NCBI RefSeq assembly: GCF_002563655.1
Contig: NZ_PDIY01000001.1
Span: 4,022,501 to 4,086,500, forward strand
Length of the DNA stretch: 64,000 nucleotides
Source of the DNA: Bacillus sp. es.034
Lineage (GTDB): Bacteria; Bacillota; Bacilli; Bacillales; Bacillaceae_B
Direction of reading: 5' to 3'
In this document: positions 53,084 through 61,615 of the stretch, one piece after another
How positions within the stretch are numbered: position 1 is the first letter of the stretch
Layout of the letters: each line of letters begins with the position of its first letter
The notes under the pieces: model-generated
Databases searched by the model: none
What the model was told of the DNA's origin: nothing
The model's input: only the letters and a program-made list of their open reading frames with translations
Translations under genes and position numbers: made by a program

Positions 53084-54087
53084 TACATCCTGATTTGATT
53101 AGAAAACAACGACGGCTTCTTATTGCATTATTCATGCTTATTGTCACAACAGCCTTTATCAGCATTGGACTGGGCTATTCTTCTGTATCGTATAATAGGC
53201 TCCTTCCCACTCTATTCGGTGATGGGTCTTTCAAAGAAGAATTCATCCTCTTTTCCATCCGTTTACCGAGGATCATCATCACGATTCTCGCAGGGATGGC
53301 CCTTGCCTTATCCGGTTCCATCCTGCAGGGGATGACCCGGAATGACCTGGCCGATCCAGGGATCATAGGGATCAATTCAGGTGCAGGTGTTGCCATTGCC
53401 ATCTTCTTTTTATTTTTCCCAATCGATGCGGGGTCATTTGCTTATCTGCTTCCGGTTGTGGCTTTCTGTGGGGCACTCCTTACAGCCTGCTTGATTTACT
53501 TATTTTCATATAGTAAGAGAAACGGGATACAGCCTGTCCGCCTCGTCTTAGTCGGAGTTGGATTCTCCATGGCCTTGTCGGGGCTCATGGTCATTCTGAT
53601 TTCGAGTGCTGAACGGGCAAAGGTGGATTTCATTGCCAAATGGCTGGCGGGGAATATCTGGGGTGCCGACTGGCCGTTTATATGGGCGATTCTCCCTTGG
53701 CTTGTGATCCTTATTCCATTTGCACTTTATAAATCTCAGATGCTTAACCTGCTTGGATTAAGCGAACCCGTTTCGGTAGGGGTAGGCGTCTCGATCAACC
53801 GTGAGCGGTTCCTGATGCTGATCGTAGCAGTCGCCCTGGCAGCCTCTGCCGTTTCCGTCACAGGGGGGATCGCCTTTATCGGTTTGATGGCCCCTCATAT
53901 GGCAAAAGCGATGGTCGGACCGCGCAATCAACTGTTCATCCCCATCGCCATCTTACTCGGGGGCTGGCTCCTGCTCCTTGCAGACACCATCGGCCGGAAC
54001 ATCCTCCAACCCGACGGAATCCCCGCCGGCATCATGATCGCCCTCATCGGCGCTCCCTACTTTATGTACCTGTTACTGAGGAAGTAG
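53080..54087 (+). CDS. Iron-siderophore ABC permease (FecCD family), second subunit
   Basis: 335 residues. RLPRIIITILAGMALALSGS, NDLADPGIIGI and GGIAFIGLMAPHMAKAMVG identify FecCD. It forms a heterodimer with the preceding permease. ATG 53080 has AGGAGG upstream, within the first permease gene. Confidence 0.9.
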   Translation: MIHPDLIRKQRRLLIALFMLIVTTAFISIGLGYSSVSYNRLLPTLFGDGSFKEEFILFSIRLPRIIITILAGMALALSGSILQGMTRNDLADPGIIGINSGAGVAIAIFFLFFPIDAGSFAYLLPVVAFCGALLTACLIYLFSYSKRNGIQPVRLVLVGVGFSMALSGLMVILISSAERAKVDFIAKWLAGNIWGADWPFIWAILPWLVILIPFALYKSQMLNLLGLSEPVSVGVGVSINRERFLMLIVAVALAASAVSVTGGIAFIGLMAPHMAKAMVGPRNQLFIPIAILLGGWLLLLADTIGRNILQPDGIPAGIMIALIGAPYFMYLLLRK

Positions 54088-54091
54088 ATTT

Positions 54092-54168
54092 GAGGGACGG
54101 ACCTCAAATTCCACGTAAGAATGTGACAATGACAGCATTTGTCACTCAATATGGAAGGTCCGTCCCTA
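54092..54168. repeat. GGGACGGACC-type palindromic element, 77 bp copy
   Basis: AGGGACGGACCT (54093-54104) and AGGTCCGTCCCT (54156-54167) flank a 50-base interior with no ORF. It follows the last siderophore permease gene directly. Confidence 0.8.
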
Positions 54169-54170
54169 AC

Positions 54171-54204
54171 AAAAAGGTACCGGAAGAATCCGGTACCTTT
54201 TTCG
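54171..54204. terminator. Bidirectional terminator
   Basis: AAAAAGGTACCGGA / TCCGGTACCTTTTT between convergent genes. Confidence 0.88.
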
Positions 54205-54210
54205 ATTGAT

Positions 54211-55191
54211 CTATCTCGCATTCGGACTGACTGCTCCTCTGCTATATTCCTCCTCCATCTCGACCTCCACAGGCTTCTTACTCCAAAACGTTGCAAGGAT
54301 CGGACCCGAAATATTATGCCATACAGCCGCAATGACACTCGGCAGGGCAGCTAAGGGGCCAAAGTGGGCAGTGGCAAGGGCCACACCGAGTCCGGAGTTC
54401 TGCATTCCCACTTCAATGGAGATCGCACGTCTCGTTCCTTCATCAAGCTTCATCAGGACACCGGTGCCGTATCCCAAACCAAGACCAAACAGATTATGAA
54501 GGATTACAGCCGTGAAGATGATCGCCCCGGAAGATGCGATATTTTCAACATTTGCAGAAACGACGGCTGAAACGATGATAATGATCGCCAGAACTGAAAT
54601 AAGCGGGATGACGTTTAGGCTCTTTTCCACGGTACCTGGAAATAGCTTTCGTATCACTAGTCCAAAAGTGATCGGCAGGATGATTACCTGCACGATTGAA
54701 AGAAACATGGCGACGGGATCGACGGGCAGCCACTGACCAGCTAGACCCAGAAGGATCAGGGGCGTTGCAATGGGCGCCAAAAGCGTCGACAGTGAGGTCA
54801 TGGCGACGGATAACGCCAGATTCCCCTTCGCGAGATACACCATGACGTTGGATGCCGTCCCGCCGGGAACAGACCCTAATAATACCAAACCGGCAGCCAG
54901 TTCAGCCGGCAGACCAAGTATGTAAGCAATTAAAAATGCACCCAGAGGCATAATAAGGAATTGTGCCAGGACCCCTGTGATGACAGGAAGAGGTTTTTTT
55001 AGTACCAGTTGAAAATCAACAGGCTTCAAAGTGAGCCCCATGCCAAACATCACGACACCCAATAGAATCGTAATATATGCTCCTAAAGATAGAAAGGGAG
55101 CGGGAATAAAATAAGCGACAGCCGCTACCAGGATGACCCATACCGCAAAGTATTTCCCTGCCAAATTACTGATGGTTTCAAGTAGTTTCAT
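54211..55191 (-). CDS. Bile acid:sodium symporter (BASS) family transporter
   Basis: 326 residues with ten helices. GMGLTLKPVDFQLVLKKP, GSVPGGTASNVMVYLAKGN and EVGMQNSGLGVALATAHFGP are BASS signatures. Bacterial members import ketopantoate, 2-keto acids, or similar organic anions. The start overlaps the end of the GlcD-type gene by four bases, suggesting a coupled transporter-enzyme pair. Confidence 0.88.
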   Translation of the reverse strand: MKLLETISNLAGKYFAVWVILVAAVAYFIPAPFLSLGAYITILLGVVMFGMGLTLKPVDFQLVLKKPLPVITGVLAQFLIMPLGAFLIAYILGLPAELAAGLVLLGSVPGGTASNVMVYLAKGNLALSVAMTSLSTLLAPIATPLILLGLAGQWLPVDPVAMFLSIVQVIILPITFGLVIRKLFPGTVEKSLNVIPLISVLAIIIIVSAVVSANVENIASSGAIIFTAVILHNLFGLGLGYGTGVLMKLDEGTRRAISIEVGMQNSGLGVALATAHFGPLAALPSVIAAVWHNISGPILATFWSKKPVEVEMEEEYSRGAVSPNAR

Positions 55192-56585
55192 TTGGATTCC
55201 TCCTTCTTGTTATGTACCAGTTTATGAGGGTTGAAGAGTCCATCGGGATCAAGTGCCCGTTTGATTTTCTCCATGACCTTCAGGGCTCCCCCGTGTTCCC
55301 GTTCTTGATATTTCATCTTCCCTACCCCTACGCCGTGTTCGCCTGTGCACGTACCATTCCGTTCAAGTGCGTATTCCACAATCCGTTCGTTATAGATGCC
55401 GGCTCTCTTCACCTCATCCGGATCATCCAGGTCAATCATGAGTGAGGTATGATAATTCCCGTCCCCCACATGCCCAAGGATTCCTCCAATAAGCTCTAAT
55501 TCTTCAAGCTTCTTCCGTGCGTACTGAACGGCTCCGGATAATTCAGAAATGGGTAAGCAGACATCCGTCACCATGAGTTTCCTTCCCGGATGCCCATGCA
55601 CATAAGCATAGGCGAGATTATGCCTCGCTTCCCACAATTTGTTCCTTGCTGCCGTATCCTCTTCAAAGACAATCTCTTCACACTGATGATCGGCCACGAT
55701 TTCTTTCGTGAATTCAACGTCTTGATTCAGACCCGCTTCATTCCCATGAAACTCAAGGAACAGAGTCGGTTTTTCCTTATAGTCCGTATCACTGAACCGG
55801 TTCACTTGGATCATGGAAGGCTCATCTACAAGCTCACACCTGGCAATCGGGATTCCCGCCTGCAGGATCGAAACAACGGCTTCCACTGCATCATCCACAT
55901 GTTTGAAAGAAGCACGTGCTGCCACGATGTGTTCAGGGATGCCGTATACGCGGAGGGTCAATTCCGTGATGCATCCAAGCGTCCCTTCAGACCCTACGAA
56001 TAAGCTATTCAAGTGATAACCGGAGGAGGATTTCTGTGCCATATTCCCGGTGTGGATCACTTCTCCATCAGGGAGTACCACTTCGAGATCACGCACCTGA
56101 TCACGCATGACTCCGTATTTAACCGAAGTTGTCCCACTCGCATTCGTCGCAGCCATACCGCCCAGGGTCGCATCTGCTCCTGGATCCACTGAGAAAAAGA
56201 GGCCATATTTCTTTAATTCTTTATTCAACTGGGTGCGCGTCACACCGGGTTGAACCTTTACAAGGAAATCCTTTTCCCTTACCTCAAGAATCTTATTCAT
56301 CTCGGAAAAATCGATCGTGATCCCTTTGTCATACGGGATCACGTGCCCTTCAAGACTGGTGCCAAGTCCAAAAGGGATGATGGGGATTTGATGATCGGAA
56401 GCCACTTTCACGACAGCCCTCACGTCCTCACTGCTGCGGGGAAACACCACCACATCCGGCCGGCTTGGGGTGTGATAGGACTCATCTTTCCCATGCTGAT
56501 CCAAAACCGTTTCATTCATCGTCACCTGGCCATTGCCAACAACCTCCCTTAATTCATCCAACAAACGACTATCCTTCACACTCAT
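55188..56585 (-). CDS. FAD-binding oxidase, GlcD/D-lactate dehydrogenase family
   Basis: 465 residues. The PCMH-type FAD domain shows PDVVVFPRSSEDVRAVVK, PFGLGTSLEGHV and DPGADATLGGMAATNASG. The C-terminal FAD_oxidase_C domain ends with GNGTCTGEHGVGVGKM. Substrates in the family are glycolate, D-lactate or other D-2-hydroxy acids. ATG 56585 follows AAGGAG at 9 nt. It is translationally coupled to the BASS gene, consistent with uptake and oxidation of a hydroxy acid. Confidence 0.88.
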   Translation of the reverse strand: MSVKDSRLLDELREVVGNGQVTMNETVLDQHGKDESYHTPSRPDVVVFPRSSEDVRAVVKVASDHQIPIIPFGLGTSLEGHVIPYDKGITIDFSEMNKILEVREKDFLVKVQPGVTRTQLNKELKKYGLFFSVDPGADATLGGMAATNASGTTSVKYGVMRDQVRDLEVVLPDGEVIHTGNMAQKSSSGYHLNSLFVGSEGTLGCITELTLRVYGIPEHIVAARASFKHVDDAVEAVVSILQAGIPIARCELVDEPSMIQVNRFSDTDYKEKPTLFLEFHGNEAGLNQDVEFTKEIVADHQCEEIVFEEDTAARNKLWEARHNLAYAYVHGHPGRKLMVTDVCLPISELSGAVQYARKKLEELELIGGILGHVGDGNYHTSLMIDLDDPDEVKRAGIYNERIVEYALERNGTCTGEHGVGVGKMKYQEREHGGALKVMEKIKRALDPDGLFNPHKLVHNKKEESK

Positions 56586-56677
56586 AAGCCCTATCTCCTT
56601 CAAAATATATAATGTATCGAATTATACCCAATAATCAGAATATTTCAATAGTCAATTGGGATTCTTTTGAGATATCA

Positions 56678-56760
56678 TTTGAGGGACGGACCTCCAATAG
56701 CGACCATTTTACAGAGGAATCCTTATCATAACGGGATTCCGGTGAGGTCCGTCCCTCAAA
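56678..56760. repeat. GGGACGGACC-type palindromic element, 83 bp copy
   Basis: TTTGAGGGACGGACCTC (56678-56694) and its exact reverse complement (56744-56760) form 17-bp inverted ends. An inner hairpin GGAATCC/GGATTCC lies between them. Confidence 0.88.
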
Positions 56761-56801
56761 AAAAAGTGGTATCGGATGAGTTCCGATACCACTTTTTCTA
56801 A
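56758..56801. terminator. Terminator of the threonine-aldolase-like gene
   Basis: AAAGTGGTATCGGA / TCCGATACCACTTT with A and T runs on both sides. Confidence 0.85.
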
Positions 56802-57895
56802 ATATTTTCTTGTTTTAGTTTTTCATTCAAGAGGGTGAATATTTTTTCCAGGTTTTCTTTGGGTGCGGTTTTGTATTGGTCACCGATGCTTGCTTCAAAT
56901 GCACATTCATTTTCGCTTACTTCTTTCACGTAGCCGGTTAGGCCGATCCCCGTTTCTTCATACACTTCAATCAGAATGGATTCGATCTGCTTTTGAGGGT
57001 AGTGGAAGAAGACGTGAAACATATTCGAAACGGGCGTTTCAGGCAGGGTTCTGATCCCCTCACAGCCATTGAAATGAGCAGCGAGTTCCTTCGCTCCTTC
57101 ATAATACTGATCCATCTTATCAACACGTTGATTGAAATAGTAGTCAGCACTGATGATGTATGGATAAAGACTGATCAGATCACCACCATGACGCCTTTTC
57201 CACACCTTGGATTCGTCGGTGAATGCCTCGTCGCCTGCAAGGATCGCACCTGCAATTCCTCCGAATCCCTTATAAAATGAAATATAGACACTATCAAACA
57301 TGTCGCATATTTCTGCTGCGGTTTTCCCGTAATAAGGGAGCACTTCATAAAGTCTCGCCCCGTCAAGGTGGAGCTTGATCCCCTTATCCCGGCAATATTG
57401 AGAAATGGCTACAAGGGTTTCATACTCAGGCAGCTGCCCTCCTATTTCCCGTTGAGGCAGCTCCAATAATAAGCATGCAATCTCTTCTTTCAAACCGACA
57501 ACATCTTCAAGACTAATCACCGAGTCCTTATCTGCCAATAAAACAGGCTCGATCCCGTGTAATTTCTTCAATCCATCCTCTTCATGAATTTCCAGATGGC
57601 ATAAAGGATGGTACGCCACTCTCTGTACCCCTTTTTGATCACACCAAATGCGGAGGGCGATCTGCTGGGCCATCGTGCCGCTTGGAAAGAACACGGCTTG
57701 TTCTTTCCCAAGGCTCTCCGCCATCTTCTGTTGAAAGTCTTCTATGATCTTTCCTGATCCATAAATATCACTATCCACATCACCATCGAACCCCTCAAGT
57801 GCCTCCTTCAGTACATGAAGGTCCCTTTTCCCATGGCCCTGTAAAGGATGTGTAGCATTTTTATACGCATCAAATAACGTTTTTTCCCCCATCAC
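56798..57895 (-). CDS. Threonine aldolase / beta-eliminating lyase family PLP enzyme
   Basis: 365 residues. The PLP fold shows FFPSGTMAQQIALRIW, the cofactor Asp in LHLDGARLYEV and the Schiff-base Lys in VYISFYKGFGGIAGA. Low-specificity threonine aldolases have this pattern, but the N-terminus is longer than in LtaE, so substrate is open. GTG 57895 (7 nt from GAAGGG) and ATG 57892 are both possible. It is 12 bases after the hydrolase gene, probably one operon. Confidence 0.85.
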   Translation of the reverse strand: MMGEKTLFDAYKNATHPLQGHGKRDLHVLKEALEGFDGDVDSDIYGSGKIIEDFQQKMAESLGKEQAVFFPSGTMAQQIALRIWCDQKGVQRVAYHPLCHLEIHEEDGLKKLHGIEPVLLADKDSVISLEDVVGLKEEIACLLLELPQREIGGQLPEYETLVAISQYCRDKGIKLHLDGARLYEVLPYYGKTAAEICDMFDSVYISFYKGFGGIAGAILAGDEAFTDESKVWKRRHGGDLISLYPYIISADYYFNQRVDKMDQYYEGAKELAAHFNGCEGIRTLPETPVSNMFHVFFHYPQKQIESILIEVYEETGIGLTGYVKEVSENECAFEASIGDQYKTAPKENLEKIFTLLNEKLKQENI

Positions 57896-57907
57896 GATTC
57901 ATCCCTT

Positions 57908-58870
57908 CTATGATTTCATCGCCTCGGCAATGAACCCCTTGATCCGTTTCTTGTATTCTTCTTCTTGTACTGTAAACCCTTCTGTATGCCCGGCACCCGG
58001 TACGATCCATAATTCTTTCAGTCCGTTCGCCGCCTCATACAAGCGATTGGCCATCTCCGTCGGAACCAGTTCATCCTTATCGCCGTGAATGATGAATAGG
58101 GGCAAATGGTTCTTCTTCACCTGTTCCAATGCCGATGCTTCCTTGAATGAATAACCTGCTCTCACTTTTGTCACCACACCCGTAATGTCCATAATCGGAA
58201 ACGCAGGTAAACGATAAAGATATTTCAACTGATGGGCAAGCTCCTCGTCCACTGAAGTATATCCACTATCCGCAATGATACCCTTCACCTCTTCCGGAAG
58301 GTCTTCACCACTCGTCATCAGCACGGTGGCGGCCCCCATTGAAAAGCCATGAAGAAAGATGGTGTCCTGCCCTTTTTCATTGATCAAAAGATCGATCCAC
58401 TTTTTCACATCCAGTCGATCGTCCCAGCCATAGCCGATATAGTCTCCTTCACTCTTACCATGCCCCCGTGCATCAGGCTTCAGGATATTGTATCCTTCTT
58501 CATAATAGAATCTGGTGATCTCCGGCATTTGTTGACTGTTTCCCTTATAGCCATGAGCAAGGATTACCGTCTTCCCATTTGGCGATTCGTTCTCTAGGTA
58601 TTGGGCTCTGAGGGTCAACCCATCTTCCGATTCAACCTCCACCGTTTGAAAATCCCGCTTTCTTGTCCAGTTTTGCAACTCTTCCAATCTCTCTTGTTCT
58701 TCCTCCAGGGCACTGACCGCTTCAACCGCTTCTTCCGTCCCGCCGTATAGCTCCACTGCTTCATTGCTGCGGTTGATGGCAACATCATAAAAGTAGTTGC
58801 CGGCGACAGTCAGACCAATGAGTAGAAACAACACCAAACTGCTGACAATCCACACGATTTTCTTTTTCAT
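57908..58870 (-). CDS. Membrane-anchored alpha/beta hydrolase (YqkD-like)
   Basis: 320 residues. An N-terminal membrane anchor (KKKIVWIVSSLVLFLLIGLT) precedes an alpha/beta hydrolase domain: oxyanion segment LAHGYKGNS, nucleophile HGFSMGAATV, Asp in HGDKDELVP, His in GAGHTEG. It is likely an extracytoplasmic esterase or peptidase of unknown substrate. ATG 58870 follows GAAGGAGAA. Confidence 0.85.
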   Translation of the reverse strand: MKKKIVWIVSSLVLFLLIGLTVAGNYFYDVAINRSNEAVELYGGTEEAVEAVSALEEEQERLEELQNWTRKRDFQTVEVESEDGLTLRAQYLENESPNGKTVILAHGYKGNSQQMPEITRFYYEEGYNILKPDARGHGKSEGDYIGYGWDDRLDVKKWIDLLINEKGQDTIFLHGFSMGAATVLMTSGEDLPEEVKGIIADSGYTSVDEELAHQLKYLYRLPAFPIMDITGVVTKVRAGYSFKEASALEQVKKNHLPLFIIHGDKDELVPTEMANRLYEAANGLKELWIVPGAGHTEGFTVQEEEYKKRIKGFIAEAMKS

Positions 58871-58985
58871 GGCACGTTCTCCTTCATACAAGTAGTTATC
58901 TCTATTTTACTTGAAGGCTGCCTAAGTTTCACAGAAAAAAGACTTGCTCAAATGTTCGGTCCATACCTCATTCATTTCAATCAAA

Positions 58986-59008
58986 AACGCCCAGGTTCAC
59001 TGAGCGTT
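58986..59008 (-). terminator. Terminator of yunD
   Basis: AACGCTCAG/CTGGGCGTT stem followed on the minus strand by TTTTTG. Confidence 0.65.
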
Positions 59009-59019
59009 ACCGTTGAAGT

Positions 59020-60408
59020 CTAAGCCATGACATTACTGCTTTCCCGCCACCTGTTCATCTGCGCTTTTTCAATGCACCCGTGGCGTTCGCCGTACATCCT
59101 GATCACATCACGGATCTCTTCAGGCAAGTATTTTTCATTTCGGCTGTGACCGAGGGATTCATAACCGGATCCCCGCTGTAAATAATCAGAAGAGGCAACG
59201 GAATACCATTTCTCATCCTCCAAGGGCTTCCTGCCGATGAGGATTTCAGAGATCCGCCGTCCTTCATGAATGATTTCTGCCCCCGACACATGAAGTCTGC
59301 CAACGAATTTCCCCCTGAAGCCCGGACCTCTTCCATCAGCCAAACATACCTGGGCATCCAATGAATCCTCAATCGCCTTCCGGATATGCTTTCCCTGGAT
59401 TTCGAATGAAGTCGGATTCAATGGAGAGGGACAGATTTCTATGAGTTTCTTATGACTGATATTTTGAAAAGCCCCGGCGTTCACAATACCACTATTGATC
59501 AATCCGAAATCACATTTCAGCATGTCCTGCAGTCCGTCGGCAATCAAATTCGCCATCGGATTCTCTTCCATCACATCATGCCAAAGGGGCCGGTCGAGTG
59601 TGTAAAGCGGCCTGCTCAACACCTCGATCGCTTTTTCTTTATTTCTTTTCAGGATATCGATTACCTCTTGATCAGGTGCAAAGGGCTGTGTCGAGATCGT
59701 TTCACCGCGTATCAGTTCAACTCCTTCATTTGTTACATCCACTTCGATCAGCCCCACGTATTCCCCATAGCATCCTGCACTGTTCAGCACAGTACCATTC
59801 ACACTCTTTGCCCGTGCATAGAGCTGATGATCATGAGCTGACAGAATAATATCAACATCATCCAGCTCATTCGCAAGTTCCTCGTCGGCTTCCGTACCCA
59901 CATGATTCAGAAGAATACAAACGTCATATGTTCCACGGTGACGAACGAGTTCCTCTTTGATGGCATTCTTATAATCCGTAATACGTACCCCGAGACCGTC
60001 ATTGAAACCCTGCAGGTCAGGGGAAGCACCCGTTATAAAAATTCGCAGGCCGTTTTTCTCAAGGATGACGCTTGACTTCACTCCCCTGATAGGCGCCTTG
60101 TCTTTTCTGTACAGATTATTGCTGATAAAAGGGATCGGACTATTACCTGCCATATGTTCAAGGGTGTCGAAGCCGTTGAACATCTCATTGTTCCCGATGG
60201 TCCATGCATCATAGCCGACACTTCTAAGCAGTTCAATCGCAGCCATCCCCTTAGTTCCCTGAAGCTCGATGCTTTTGAAATCGGCAAAATCTCCCCCGTC
60301 CAGCACAATCGTATTTTCATCTTTATATTCTTTGATCAGTGCAGCCGCTCTCCCAAATGCCTCAAAGTGGCTGTGGACATCGTTTGTATGTAATATCTTC
60401 AGTTTCAT
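59020..60408 (-). CDS. yunD: Bifunctional UDP-sugar hydrolase/5'-nucleotidase YunD
   Basis: 462 residues. N-terminal calcineurin-like metallophosphatase: ILHTNDVHSHFE, VLDGGDFADF, TIGNNEMFNG, LSAHDHQLYA. C-terminal 5_nucleotid_C domain with LINSGIVNAG and YSVASSDYLQRG. It lacks a signal peptide, so it acts in the cytoplasm, as in B. subtilis YunD. ATG 60408 follows GGAGGT. Confidence 0.9.
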   Translation of the reverse strand: MKLKILHTNDVHSHFEAFGRAAALIKEYKDENTIVLDGGDFADFKSIELQGTKGMAAIELLRSVGYDAWTIGNNEMFNGFDTLEHMAGNSPIPFISNNLYRKDKAPIRGVKSSVILEKNGLRIFITGASPDLQGFNDGLGVRITDYKNAIKEELVRHRGTYDVCILLNHVGTEADEELANELDDVDIILSAHDHQLYARAKSVNGTVLNSAGCYGEYVGLIEVDVTNEGVELIRGETISTQPFAPDQEVIDILKRNKEKAIEVLSRPLYTLDRPLWHDVMEENPMANLIADGLQDMLKCDFGLINSGIVNAGAFQNISHKKLIEICPSPLNPTSFEIQGKHIRKAIEDSLDAQVCLADGRGPGFRGKFVGRLHVSGAEIIHEGRRISEILIGRKPLEDEKWYSVASSDYLQRGSGYESLGHSRNEKYLPEEIRDVIRMYGERHGCIEKAQMNRWRESSNVMA

Positions 60409-60489
60409 CTTAACCTCCACATATGTTTGTCAGAAAACTCTCTCTATTAATAGTATAGGAAATCTGGAGGGTGTAAAGGCTTTTTATGG

Positions 60490-60532
60490 AAAAAAAAGAG
60501 AGCTTATCTTCCAAGGGGTGGAGGTAAGCTCT
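60490..60532 (-). terminator. Terminator after the sortase remnant
   Basis: AGAGCTTATCTTCC / GGAGGTAAGCTCT with a run of T on the minus strand. It appears left over from the intact sortase gene. Confidence 0.75.
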
Positions 60533-60536
60533 ACAC

Positions 60537-60893
60537 TTAAGATTCTTTCGTTTGATCACCAACCAGCTCTGTATAGGCAACGAGTCGTTCAACGTAGTTA
60601 TGAATGTCATGATCGAAATAACCTGTGCATGTGATCAGATTCAGCATCCTTTTCTCAGTCGGGCCAAAAATCTTTCGAAGCGGTGCAGTTTTTTTCAAGC
60701 ATGGTACCGGACAAGTCCAACACTTGATCTCCTTCAGGTGTTCTGATCTCTAAATCATAGCTTCCCGAATCTAATTCCTTATAATCTGTGATCGCTTTGA
60801 ATTCAGCCCTACTAAACAGTGAATCCCCACCTACAGGACCTTCATCAACGGTCGGGGCATGATGAAAAAGATTTCAACTTTGAACTGCGCTAC
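60537..60893 (-). pseudogene. Fused remnant of a DUF4397 protein and a class F-type sortase
   Basis: Reading the minus strand, one frame gives NLFHHAPTVDEGPVGG...FKAITDYKELDSGSYDLEIRTPEGDQVLDLSG, a DUF4397-like beta-domain. The frame then shifts near 60690 and continues as APLRKIFGPTEKRMLNLITC, then TGYFDHDIHNYVERLVAYTEL, ending at TAA 60537-60539. The second part is the 3' end of a sortase, with the active-site Cys in LNLITC and the Arg-containing strand, but the catalytic His part is gone. There is no start codon, and an in-frame stop lies before the DUF4397 part. A deletion joined two neighbouring genes. Confidence 0.75.
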
Positions 60894-60932
60894 TCAGCAC
60901 ATTCACTTTTCCGCGTACAAATTAGTGACTCC

Positions 60933-61403
60933 TCACTCAAACATAGGTATCTGGGGATCCTGATCATAACAATGGACAAGCATGCTATGAAGCTGCCCAC
61001 GGTGGTGATAAAGATGAGCTGCAACCTCCACCAGCCACTCGAATCTCGTATACGTCACCCCCCAATAGGACGTGGTTTCTTCCATCAGCATATCTTCCGT
61101 CCATCCCGCCACCCTCTCTTTCAGATTGTGAAAATTCTCCCGTAGTTCTTTTCTTATTTCATCAAGTGAATGGATAGATTTACTCCTATAAAAAGAATCC
61201 ATTTCTTCTTGGCTGGCTCCCCCGGCGATAAGGTCATCCGCCATGCATATGAGAGAAATATGCGAAAGCAGCTCTCCTAGGGAATGCTTGGAAGGAGTGG
61301 GTCTTTTTATTAGGTCTTCCTCTTTAAGGCCGGCCATGATGTCTATGATCGACTCTATGGCTACTTCGATTTGGTGCAGGGTGCTTCGGCAAAATACATT
61401 CAT
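60933..61403 (-). CDS. DinB family protein
   Basis: 156 residues, a four-helix DinB/YfiT fold. Likely metal-binding His residues are in GELLSHISLICM and AAHLYHHRGQLHSML. Relatives are thiol-dependent metalloenzymes (for example bacillithiol S-transferases). ATG 61403 (NVFCRSTLHQ) has AGGAGA 7 nt upstream. Substrate is unknown. Confidence 0.85.
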   Translation of the reverse strand: MNVFCRSTLHQIEVAIESIIDIMAGLKEEDLIKRPTPSKHSLGELLSHISLICMADDLIAGGASQEEMDSFYRSKSIHSLDEIRKELRENFHNLKERVAGWTEDMLMEETTSYWGVTYTRFEWLVEVAAHLYHHRGQLHSMLVHCYDQDPQIPMFE

Positions 61404-61561
61404 ATTCATTCTCCTCATAACGTTTTACCTTTCATTATACAAGGGGATAACCATTGACACATTCCATTCGCTGGAAAAAAGTTATGACTGTTGAATTTGA
61501 GTGATCGTTTGACAGTTAAATTTCCCCCAGTATTCAACAGCTGAAATCCACTTCCAACGCT

Positions 61562-61607
61562 AAAAGGTGCCTGGCACAGAATCTTCATTCCGTGCCAGAC
61601 ACCTTTT
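61562..61607 (-). terminator. GTGCCTGGCAC-type palindromic terminator of floT
   Basis: AAAAGGTGCCTGGCAC and GTGCCAGACACCTTTT pair with one mismatch. This core is a familiar dispersed palindrome in Bacillus genomes and here follows floT. Confidence 0.75.
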
Positions 61608-61615
61608 GTAATTGC

